A DNA stretch of 64,000 bases, taken from contig OX387184.1 in NCBI GenBank assembly GCA_947561395.2, positions 41,902,766-41,966,765 of the forward strand. The letters run 5' to 3'. Positions 46,086-55,845 of this stretch are shown here, piece by piece. A model generated the notes under the pieces. It was not told the origin of the DNA, searched no databases, and saw only the letters and a program-made list of their open reading frames with translations. Made by a program: the position numbers and the translations under genes. The DNA is from Buxus sempervirens. Lineage: Eukaryota; Streptophyta; Magnoliopsida; Buxales; Buxaceae. How positions within the stretch are numbered: the first letter of the stretch is position 1; every line of letters starts with the position of its first letter.

Positions 46086-48869
46086 ATGGCTAGGAGTCGC
46101 TCTCGTGTGCGAGAGGAGGTTGATCCAGCTGATCAGCCCTCCACTTCGTGGGCTCGGACAGAGGCGAGTTCTAGTGCCACCCTGTCGAAGCCATTAGATG
46201 TTTCCAGAGAGAGCTCTGCTGAGGGCTCTGCTAAGGTAGGCTTCCCAATTCTTTCTTTCTTTTCTTGCTTCCCTTGAAACTGACTTCGCTTATTCATTTC
46301 TGTTTTTAGCCTGTTGTGGCTCCTGCACGAGGTCGCGGTAGAGGCTGAGAGAGAGGCGGAGGCCGAGTTGGAGAGAGAGGCCGAGGCCGGGCCGGAGCTT
46401 CAGGCCAGGAGGGTGTTGCTGTAGCTTTACGCCTAGGGATCTTTACGTAGCTGAGAGCATCTGTTCATGATACAAAGTTCCTTAGTGGTTTGGATAGCCA
46501 CCCCTCCATGTGCATCCGGGCCGATGTGCCTCTTCTGTATCCCTCCTTCTCATCTACGTGGCAGTTGGGGGAGATTTAGTGAGTTGGCGCAGACGCTTTC
46601 TCCGGCACTCAGGCGTGAGTTTGGCAGGTGCCGCCTGGATTATTTTCTCAGCATCCCTTCGTTCTGAGCCGACCGTCCCCTTATCTTTGCTATGATGGAG
46701 CGATATTTTCTGGAGACGCACTCATTCCATCTGCCAGACGTGGAGCTGGGGATCCGCCCTTCTGATTTTGTGATGATCATTGGCATCCCTCTGATGGGGC
46801 GGACCATCGTGTTGGATCGGCCTTCAGCGGCGGATATTGGCCTTCTCTTGGGATACCAGGACTTGCCTGGTGCTGCTTGGGATGAGCGGAGTGGTCGTAT
46901 CTCCATCAACTGGCTACGGGAGAGCCTTACCCGACATTTTGAGGGGAGACACGCGATCATTACCATGGAGGATGCAGAATTTGCACCTATCTTTCGGCAT
47001 GTGTTTCTGCTGATGCTCGGGAGCTGCTTCTTCCAGGAGGACACGACCAGTGTTAGTCCTATCTTTCTGGATGCTTTGAGAGATCTCCACCAGACCCGAC
47101 AGTTAGCCTAGGGTCGGCTTATATACGGGACTATCTTGGCTGGACTGTGCCGAGTAGTTCGAGGCCTGGCCGCTCCGAGAGGTGATGGAGTCAGCTGCTG
47201 GTTCTTTTGGCAGATCCTGCAAGTACTAAATTCATTTGTCTTGTCTTATTCTTCATGTTTTATCTTCTTTATCCTTGATTGATTTTTCTTTTGCCAGGTG
47301 TTTATGTACACCTATATGACTTACTTCCGCCCGTCCCCCGTGCCTGGTGTTGCGGAGTTCCCCGTTGTTTTACGGTGGTCGGCCCAGGTCCGAGATGCAG
47401 ATAGGAGTCAGCCCCGCACTGCGTAGGTTCACTTGGACCGTGCCCGACGATCTGATGTAAATTCTTCGCCCCTTTTCCTTTTATTTCTTTTCCTGTACCT
47501 TGCCTGTATCTGACCATCTTTTTCCTCTTTGCAGCTCATCCTGGCACACTTTGATGATGTGGATATTGGGGTGGCCCGTGAGATGATAGTACAGGATGCT
47601 TTTGATAGGGATCTTCGACGTCAGCCCTACCAGTGCTTCCTTGGGAGGTTTGGTAGGGTGATGTATTTAGGAGAGCGCTTGTACTATCAGCACACAGGCA
47701 CACTTCGTATCCCAGTTCCCCCTCCTCGTGTGGGTTCCGACACACTCCTGCCTGGTTTTGATATTGGCCAGTTTGACCAGTATCAGGATGTGGAGGGGCT
47801 CACAGTAGTTGGGGATTATGACGAATGGATCTAGAGAGTATCCATTGGGTGCTTGATGGATCGACCCACCCGTGCTGGAGTGACAAAGATCGGCGGGATC
47901 TATATTCGAGTGCACGATGACACTGTGAGTTTCATGATCTTCATTCTTTCATCTAATTTCCTTCAACTCTGCATTTATGACCCTAATTCTGTTCTTATTG
48001 GCAGGCACATGAGCTGAATGCTTTCTGGGACATGTTCCAGAGCTAGCAGGCCGCGATTGATGATATGATCGCAGAGCATGACACGGTTGTGGCCCAGACA
48101 GATGCTCGGATCAGAGAGCTGGAGGCTTTGGTTGCTGAGCTTCAGGCTGGACAGGTATCTTTATAATTTTATCTCTTTCATTTCTATGTCTTGCTGTTCT
48201 GATATAAACTTTTTGACTTTTGCAGGATCCAGTCCCAGATCACGATGTCTTAGTAGGGCCAGACCCTCCTGTTCCGGATTCCTCTCCGATTGGGGCTATA
48301 GATCCTTAGGACGCTCCAGCTGTTGTTCCTGATCCAGTCGCATCTCCTTCACTTGCTGCTCCTGCGGATCCTAGGGCTTCTGCGGATCCTGTAGTATCCA
48401 CCATTTCTGCTGCTCTTGTGGACCCTGCCGATACCTCATCTCCTGTGGCGGCTTTTGATCCTGCTCCTGAGGTCCCTGGTAAGTTTTCTTTAATTCCCTC
48501 TCTTTGGTTTGTTTTGATGCTTCCATTTCTGACTTTATTCCCATTGACCCAGATATTTCTGTTCCTGGCCCTTCTTTTGCTACTGCTGGGCCTTCTGGAG
48601 CTGCGGGAGCGGAGACCGCTGTGGCTGAGGGTCCAGTTGAGCCGGTTGCTGCTGAGCCTGAGGCTTCCTCACCAGACTCTACTCCTGACTTGCCTCCTGA
48701 TCTTTTAGACTATTGCTTGGAGTATCAGCTCTAGTCCATCGTGGGTCGGAGACCGCACTACATGGCCGAGCACCTTCTGGCATATTCTAGGCACCGACCA
48801 TCCCGAGGGAGAGGTCGTAGAGGAGCACGGGGCAGAGGACGCCGAGGTGATCCTGCACAGGAGCAGTAG
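46086..48869 (+). pseudogene. Plant mobile domain (PMD) gene 1, seven exons, broken
   Basis: Exons with GT/AG borders: 46086-46235, 46310-47222, 47298-47456, 47535-47924, 48005-48154, 48226-48478 and 48553-48869. Exon 2 holds the PMD core (ERYFLETHSFHLPDVELGI, then MIIGIPLMGRTI). Exon 3 has YTYMTYFRP and exon 4 FLGRFGRVMYLGERLYY. Exon 5 is coiled-coil-like, and exons 6-7 are Pro/Ala-rich, ending in RGRGRRGARGRGRRG, a likely nucleic-acid-binding tail. PMD proteins occur both as host silencing factors (MAIN, MAIL1) and in transposons. Stops lie in exons 2-7, with a frame change near 46570. Most stops are TAG. The gene is antisense to the surrounding Tat element. Confidence 0.75.
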
Positions 48870-49065
48870 TTTAGGATTTTCATTTTTTTTACATTATCAT
48901 TGTACAAAGAAACTTGTTTATATATGAAAAAAAACCTTTTTATTTATTCTCTCTTGTGATGCTCTCTTTTATTTTCATTTTCATGCAATTCAAGCTTGTA
49001 TACAGGTGAAACAGGTAAAAAATTCGGATTTTCCTTCATTTTCTCTTTTTTTTGCCTTTTTTCTT

Positions 49066-49228
49066 TGTATCCGATATATCAGATCAGATACACTGATATT
49101 TTTTTGTATCCGACATACTATATCGGATACACACAAGGTGACTTGTATCCGGCATTGTTCATCGGATATAAAGAGATTCTTTTGTATCCGATTTGATATA
49201 TCGGATACATTAAAAAAAGCTATAAATA
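49066..49228 (+). promoter_or_regulatory. Promoter of PMD gene 2: array B (4 units) and TATA
   Basis: Units start at 49066, 49105, 49144 and 49183, exactly 39 bp apart, each of the form TGTATCCGAT/C ... ATCGGATACA. TATAAATA follows at 49221-49228. Confidence 0.85.
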
Positions 49229-49328
49229 CGACTGGCCTCAGGATTTGAGTCGTTTTTACAACTTTTTGAGTTTAGGAACCCCCTTTTTCCTCCTCCTATT
49301 GATTCTTAGCTTGCTCCCATCATCTCCA

Positions 49329-49661
49329 ATGGATTCCGAATCATCTTCTGCCCTACCATTGTCTGTCCATGCAGCCTCCCCTGCAAAACAACCTTTTAGA
49401 GCAAAACCTCCTAATCTCACTAGGTACAGTCCTGTAGATTCATTCTACACTAGGTGGGTCAACTCCATGACCCTTGATGAAGAGATCAGATGGGATTCTA
49501 TTCATTTAGGCCACATTTTGCTCATCCCTTCCATCCCATTCAAGTGGGAAATTATTGAAGCCATGATTGGCCATTGGGTACTCGACCTAAACCTTTTTCG
49601 TTTTGGAAACCATGAGATGACCCCCACCATTGAAGAGGTTGAGACCATCTTGGGCTTGTAG
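49329..49661 (+). pseudogene. PMD gene 2, truncated N-terminal part
   Basis: 110 codons from ATG 49329 (MDSESSSALPL), chosen because it lies 108 bp behind the TATA box; an in-frame ATG at 49245 is only 24 bp from it. The sequence has the PMD pattern W...M.....I....L.HILLIP, then ALIG-like AMIGHWV and TPTIEEVETILGL. The frame runs into the LTR that starts at 49657, whose TGTAG supplies the stop, so the rest of the gene has been displaced by the insertion. No internal stop: this fragment is better preserved than PMD gene 1. Confidence 0.75.
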
Positions 49662-49758
49662 ACACCCCAAATTTCACAGTAAAAATGATTAATAATTGGC
49701 AAAAATCATTATCTCATTTGAAACCAGCACAAAATTTGAGAAAATAGGCATTTTTCCT

Positions 49759-49902
49759 TGTATCCGACAACTCAGGTCGGATACAAGCGTATATCTTTAT
49801 ATCCGACATAAGTTGTCGGATATAAGCAGCTCTTAATGTATCCGACATCATATGCCGGATACATATAGGTGCTCTTGTATCCGACCTGATATGTCGGATA
49901 CA
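49759..49902 (+). promoter_or_regulatory. 39-bp array B in the 5' LTR
   Basis: 27-bp inverted repeats start at 49759, 49798, 49837 and 49876, exactly 39 bp apart, about 165 bp upstream of the TATA box. The first copy has TGTATCCGAC and GTCGGATACA around AACTCAG-type centre sequence. Confidence 0.92.
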
Positions 49903-50067
49903 AGCTTTTTGCTCAAAATTAGGGTTTTCCGAGAGCTTTCACCTTTTACCATTATATCCCTTATTAAATGAGTGGAAATCTCGGAAATAGCTTTAGGGTT
50001 AAGGTTGGTGGGCTATAGACCTTATGTTGTGTCTACCATCCCACCAACCCTAACCCTAGCCTTTGCC

Positions 50068-50075
50068 TATAAATA
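50068..50075 (+). promoter_or_regulatory. TATA box of LTR B
   Basis: TATAAATA in the context TTGCCTATAAATAGGAGG, 411 bp into the LTR. Confidence 0.75.
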
Positions 50076-52148
50076 GGAGGCTCCTCCTTAAACAAATTGC
50101 CATTAACTCTTGCCAAGAAGTTGGGGATCAAAGAGCTCCGAGTGAAGAGGGGAACCGCTGTAGTCTTGCTTCCAGAAGCCCAGGTAAGCCTCAAACCTCT
50201 CTTTAATTTTCTGTTGTTACATTCTAGGTCTAGTTCTCTCCTTCTACCTTTCTGTAGATTAAGGCCTATGATGTGTGTATGAAAACCCTTCCTCTACTCA
50301 AAGTATCTCAAGACTCCCCCTAGCCGTCAAACGTGAAGGTGGGATCTAGGTGAAACAAGACTGAGGATTGACCTTAGAGTTAGAACCTATTTGAATAAGC
50401 CTTGTGATTCTATGAAAACCGTTCCATATTCAAAGTACCCCAAGATTATCTTGAAGAACTGTGTTTAACAGGGAGAGAAAACTAAGGGAAACGATAATGG
50501 AGAGGAACCCTAGGTTCTTCTAGAACCTTTTTTGTTGATCTAAATGCATGCTATTATGAAATAAGCCTTGTGATTCTATGAAAACCATTCCATATTCAAA
50601 GTACCCCAAGATTATCTTGAAGAACCGTGTTTAACGGGGAGAGAGAACTAAGGGAAACGATAATGGAACGGAACCCTAGGTTGTTTTTAGAACCCTATTT
50701 TGATTGATATAAATGCATGTTATCTTTACTATGTTGCTGGAATGATTCTTACACCTACACATACATAGCAGGTGATTTTGGCGGGATAGACTCATATTTC
50801 GGATTTATTGCATTTATTGTGATAAATCTGAAATAAATAGCCCCAAGCAATTTTGGGATATTTTGAAATGATTTTCAAAGGATTTTGATTCATTTTGCAC
50901 GGAATACACATACTTGGTCACTGTTTTAAATTGATTTTACTTAAAAAGGGCTTAACTTGACAGCAACTGTACCCCAACTTCGGACACTCGTAACTTCATC
51001 GTCCGGATGAATTTTGGAGTGATTCCAGAGCCATGGGAAAGGTGATGCTGTCTAGTTTAGGCCTGTAAAAGGTCATTAATTTCTATCAAGCGGATTTTTG
51101 ACACCTTTCTGTCGAAGTTGATAGGTCAGTTCATGTGTGAATATGGAACCTGTCACTTCGACTGAGCGCCATGTGTTCGTTTTAAGTCCGATTCAAGTGA
51201 TTCTTGTTTCTGTGTTTTTCTTTGGAAGTCTAGTTTCAAATCCACTTAGTTTCATAATTTTTTGATTCCATTTGTGTCGTGGGTAACAGATTTACAAGAA
51301 CTGCTCAACAGCACTTTTCTGGGTTAGTCTGTGATCTTCTGGGCCTGTTCGGGAAACCACCCAAGGCACATCCGAATGAATTCTTGTATGAGGCTAGTTT
51401 CATATGAAAGATGGCCATACATATCTCATTCACACAAAATTTCATGGATTTATATGGGGCCAATTTTTCTAGATGATTTTCCAAACTTGCCCACTGACAA
51501 CTTTTAAACATCCCCAGCAGCAGATTTTAAAGGAGAATAACTCATAGGATTTTAACCGGAATGGATTGAAATTTTGCATGAGTCTTCTATCTATCATAAT
51601 CTTTCAAATGAATTTGGTTTGATTCAATTTAAATTGGATTTGAATGATTTCAAGACAAATGGTTCTTGCTTTTACCGAATTCTCCGGATTTAACTCAACT
51701 TGGTTTTGTGCAACTTTTGCTTTGATTTCCATCTTTTGGTTATATTCCAGAAATGATATTGACATAAATGAGGATCTGGAATTCATTTGGATTTTCATGT
51801 GAAGATATCATACATTTGTCCTTTTTCAAGGTTTTTAATGATTTTTAGCAAGCTTTTTTATTTTCTAGCATGAACAACACTTGACAACCACCTCGTGTGG
51901 ATGAATGGGGGTGCCTAACACCTTCCCCCATTCATAATCTAATCCCCTTACCCATCTCGGGATTTGATTTTCAAGTAGAGTTATTTTTACTCTAGAATTT
52001 GCATTTTAGCTCTTTTTAATTATTTTTGAATCTTTTAGTGTCCATTCACACCCAAAAATCTGAATGGTGGCGACTCTCCCATATTTCTGTTGAGCCCGTG
52101 TGCTGACAGAGGGGAAATCATCCCGGTGATTTTTCCATGTCTCACAGC

Positions 52149-52166
52149 TGGCGACTCTGCTGGGGA
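52149..52166 (+). other. Primer-binding site, tRNA-Arg type
   Basis: TGGCGACTCTGCTGGGGA lies two bases after the LTR end. It is complementary, with one mismatch, to the 3' end of plant tRNA-Arg(ACG) as I know it. tRNA-Arg priming is known for Ogre/Tat elements. Confidence 0.8.
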
Positions 52167-52473
52167 CTTGTGGATTGAAGCCGTTTTGGTGTTTTGTTCA
52201 TGCTTTTCGTTACTTTTGAATGCTTGCTATTTTGATTTTTATCTTTCTTGCATGTTTGATGTGTCTTAGATTTGATTCAAATACTGAGAAATTCATATGA
52301 ATAGAGGCATGTATGTATTGTGTGGTTATGGCTGAAATCATGTTTGAGTGCCTTATCTTGTCACATATGTTTGCTTATTACATTGTTAAGAGAGCATGCT
52401 TGGTTTTGGGGATATATGAATATTTTTTGATCATGAGCATAAGGTCTGGAAATTCAGTATAGTTTTTTGGTTC

Positions 52474-53100
52474 CCAAGCATGTCTTCCATGATCAATTAT
52501 TGCTTGTACCATATGATTACTTGCTGTTTTTTTTGGCATGCCTTAAATTTGGGGTATGGGATGACATGATTTGAGCATGAAAACAATGAGCAGAAATTCA
52601 GAAATGCTTGGTGGGAATTTTTGGGATTTTCAAGCATATTTTCCCTAGCTAAAAGGCTTCTTGTACCGTATTGTTAGGTGCTGTATTTTTAGGCTTGGAT
52701 TTGGGCATAAAACAATGTCACTTGAGCATAAAAATGAAGAATACAAAATCTGGAAATTCAGTAGCTATTTGGAGGGTCCTCAAGCATGTTTTCGCCAACA
52801 AAACCTTTCTTGTACCATGTCAAGTAGTTGCTGTATTTTAGGCTTCAAGTGGAGGTATAAACCATGCAATTTGAGCATGAAAATGAGACCATAAAACCCA
52901 GAATTCAGTAGAGGTTTTTGGGGGTTTTTTAAGCATGTTTCCCCGGTTAAAAGATTCTTGTACAATGCATATAGTTGCTGAATTTTTAGGCTTCAATTTG
53001 GGTAAAAATAATGCACTTTTGAGCATGAAAAAAAAGAGCATGAAATCTAGAAATTTAAGGGATGTTTTGAATTTTACTAGCATGCTTTTCATGAGCTAAT
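52474..53100 (+). repeat. Degenerate tandem repeat of about 150 bp in the leader
   Basis: Units beginning CAAGCATG (or close) start at 52474, 52631, 52781, 52930 and about 53077. Each contains TCTTGTAC, GTTGCTG, TAGGCTT and GAGCATGAAAA in that order. Copies are clearly diverged. Confidence 0.75.
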
Positions 53101-54060
53101 GGTGATTTGTGCAATATAATGCCATGCTTGTATGCTACTTTGTGGGCATGTAATACTTGTGTGCATATTTGGTTGCTTTGGGTTAGCTTGCTTGCTTATG
53201 TTTCGCTTTCAATATAATGTCATATGCCTTGGCTTGAAATTGTATGCATGGCTACGAAAAAGAGTGGCAAGGGGCAGGGACGTTATGAATGCACCTTGAA
53301 TTTCAAATGCACTTGAGCACTTTAAACTATTTGCATAGCCTACCCATTACCTATAGGAAGTTGAACCATGAATGTGGGTAGCTTGGCGCACCGAGGTCGA
53401 TTACTTCGGAAAGCGAAAGTGAAAACATTCACCTTAGAATTTGAGTTAATGATGTGATGACAATGGGATCTGTGATTCGATTCCGGGCATCACTAGACTT
53501 GAGTTCTAAGTTGCCAATTAAGCCAAAACCCAAAAACCATACGCTTGAAGGTGGAGAAACACGTTTGCAGCTAAAAGTACACAATTACGTTTGGGGAATT
53601 GGGTGTAAATGTGGGAAGGCCGTTTGCATGTTCACAAGCCAAGGTATAATATGAATACCATATTGAAGGTAACACAAGGTAGCAAGGTAAAGCCATGTAT
53701 TCTTTTATCTTCATGTAAATTATAAAAAAAAAACCATGGTGTCCATATGCTTGGGATGAAATTTTTCCCAAAAATGTATATAACCCTAAGGTTGGTGTAA
53801 CCTATAGGATGAGTTTCCAACTCAATTTAAAGGTCATCCTACCCAAAGTCCATGTAGGAGTCAACCAAGTGTACAAGATCCATGAATTGGTGTCTAACTG
53901 TCAAAGGGACAAGTACCCTCATGAATGTGCATATTTTGCAAGTATAGTGCCAAAGCCCAATTTGGGGCTGGATTTAAAGGCCAAGTCAAGGTGAACATCA
54001 AGTGGGATTGAAAACAACATAATCTGGTGAAAAAAATGAGTCAAAAAGGGCCATTTCGGC
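53101..54060 (+). other. Leader of the family-B element, no ORF
   Basis: Part of the untranslated leader. It has only short ORFs without recognisable domains. Confidence 0.5.
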
Positions 54061-54204
54061 ATTAACCGGCAACTCAGGTCGGATAAGAAGAGTCTTATTC
54101 GTATCCGGCATACTTTATCGGTTACAAAGGCCTATGCGTGTATCCGATCATTTGTATCGGATACAATAAGCCATAGCTTTAGCCGATACTTCATGCCGGA
54201 TACC
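54061..54204 (+). promoter_or_regulatory. 39-bp array B in the leader
   Basis: Four diverged 27-bp units on the same 39-bp grid, starting at 54061, 54100, 54139 and 54178 (for example CGTATCCGGC...TTATCGGTTACA and TGTATCCGAT...GTATCGGATACA). The spacing is kept exactly although the sequence has drifted. No TATA box was seen directly behind. Confidence 0.85.
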
Positions 54205-54519
54205 TTCAAAAAATGCTCAAATTGGTTTTTCAGCCCAAATTTTCAGAATAAAATGCCTAAAACACTGTGGATAATCCTTAGGCACCCCAAAGAGAATATA
54301 AAATGTTTCAAAAAACAAAAAAAATAAAATAAAATAAAACAAAAATATATATATATATTCCTTCAGGATTTAACCTAATTTTGAAACTCAAAGAGGGAAC
54401 CAAGGTGTCATATTTTTTGATACCAATTCAATTCAAACATGTTACATTCAAACTTCTGAACTTGAAAACTGAGAAAATTTAGAAAAGAAAAAAAACCTTT
54501 GGTTGGTTATTTTTATCAA

Positions 54520-55735
54520 TCAAATCAAAAAATTTGTGGGACATTTGGAAGCCCAAGAATATTCCAAAAAATTTTGTTTGGTAACGAGAACCAATCAAAA
54601 TCAAAAAAAATTATGGGACATTTGGAAGCCCCAGAATATTCCAAAACTTTTGTTTGGTCACGAGAACCAATCAAAATCAAAAAAAATTGTGGGACATTTG
54701 GAAGCCCCAGAATATTCCAAAAACCTTTGTTTGGTCACGAGAACCATTCAAAATCAAAAAATTGTGGGACATTTGGAAGCCCAAAATATTCCAAAAACTT
54801 TTGTTTGGTCATGAGAACCATTCAAAATCAAAAAATTGTGGGACATTTGGAAGCCCCAGAATATTCCAAAAACTTTTGTTTGGTTACGAGAACCATTCAA
54901 AATCAAAAAATTGTGTGACATTTGGAAGCCCCAGAATATTCCAAAAACTTTTGTTTGGTCATGAGAACCATTCAAAATCAAAAAATTGTGGGACATTTGG
55001 AAGCCCCAGAATATTCCAAAAACCTTTGTTTGGTCACGAGAACAATTGAAAATCAAAAAATTGTGGGACATTTGGAAGCCCCAGAATATTCCAAAAACCT
55101 TTGTTTGGTCACGAGAACCATTCAAAATCAAAAAATTGTGGGACATTTGGAAGCCCAGAATATTCCAAAAACTTTTGTTTGGTCACGAGAACTATTCAAA
55201 ATCAAAAAATTGTGGGACATTTGGAAGCCCCAGAATATTCCAAAAACTTTTGTTTGATCACGAGAACCATTCAAAATCAAAAAATTGTGGGACATTTGGA
55301 AGCCCCAGAATATTCCAAAAACCTTTGTTTTGTCACGAGAACCATTCAAAATCAAAAAATTGTGGGACATTTGGAAGCCCCAGAATTCCCAAAAACCTTT
55401 GTTTGGTCACGAGAACCATTCAAAATCAAAAAATTGTGGGACATTTGGAAGCCCCAGAATATTCCAAAAACCTTTGTTTGGTCACGAGAACCAATCAAAA
55501 TCAAAAAAAATTGTGAGACATTTGGAAGCCCCAGAATATTCCAAAAACTTTTGTTGGTCACGAGAACCATTCAAAATAAAAAAATTGTGGGACATTTGGA
55601 AGCTCCAGAATATTCCAAAAACCTTTCTTTGGTCACGAGAACCATTCAAAATCAAAAATTTATGGGACATTTGGAAGCCCCAGAATATTCCAAAAACCTT
55701 TGTTTGGTCACGAGAACCAATCAAAATCAAAAAAA
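54520..55735 (+). repeat. 75-bp tandem array, 16 units
   Basis: GGGACATTTGG anchors start at 54538, 54615, 54691, 54766, 54840, 54915, 54990, 55065, 55140, 55214, 55289, 55364, 55438, 55514, 55588 and 55662. Unit length is 74-77 bp, mostly 75. Because 75 is a multiple of three and the unit lacks stops in several frames, long overlapping ORFs appear on both strands. These are by-products of the repeat and not genes. Copies are much more alike than those of the 150-bp repeat. Confidence 0.92.
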
Positions 55736-55845
55736 ACAAAAAACAAAAAAAAGGGGACAAATAAACCCAGACTTGTGTTCACCTAGCCTACTTGTCTACA
55801 TTTATAAGGGTGTGACTCAAGTTAAATTGAAGCTGACATGTTTCT

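Larger units (their letters stand above)
41462..49656 (-). mobile_element. Tat family-B element, minus strand, 3' end with antisense PMD genes
   Basis: The 3' LTR is at 41462-43952, with a polypurine tract to its right. The internal region therefore runs rightward and holds two PMD genes on the plus strand, antisense to the element. At 49657 a plus-strand family-B element is inserted, so pol, gag and the 5' LTR of this copy are not in the window. Antisense extra ORFs near the 3' LTR are known in the Tat lineage (Steinbauerova and colleagues). Confidence 0.7.
49657..52146 (+). repeat. LTR family B, 5' LTR (2490 bp)
   Basis: Starts TGTAGACACCCC and ends TGTCTCACA. The 39-bp array is at 49759-49902, with TATAAATA at 50068-50075. 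A 168-bp tandem duplication starts at 50394 and 50562. TGGCGACTCT lies at 52068-52077, 81 bp before the same 9-mer in the true primer site. Confidence 0.9.

Noticed and set aside
46086..48869. PMD gene 1 as a host gene
   Set aside because: It lies between a Tat 3' LTR with its polypurine tract and another family-B element, shares that family's 39-bp array, and has many stops; an element-borne gene is the better reading. A host origin is not fully excluded.
41462..52146. 41462-43952 and 49657-52146 as the two LTRs of one element
   Set aside because: They are in opposite orientation, clearly diverged, and only the left one has a polypurine tract and only the right one a primer site next to it; they belong to two elements.
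54520..55735. CRISPR-like regular repeat
   Set aside because: Units are contiguous tandem copies without unique spacers, in a plant retrotransposon leader.
54499..55764. Several long overlapping ORFs (up to 265 codons) on both strands
   Set aside because: They are translations of the 75-bp tandem repeat, whose length is a multiple of three; no start context or domain supports a gene. Only the downstream gag frame is credible.
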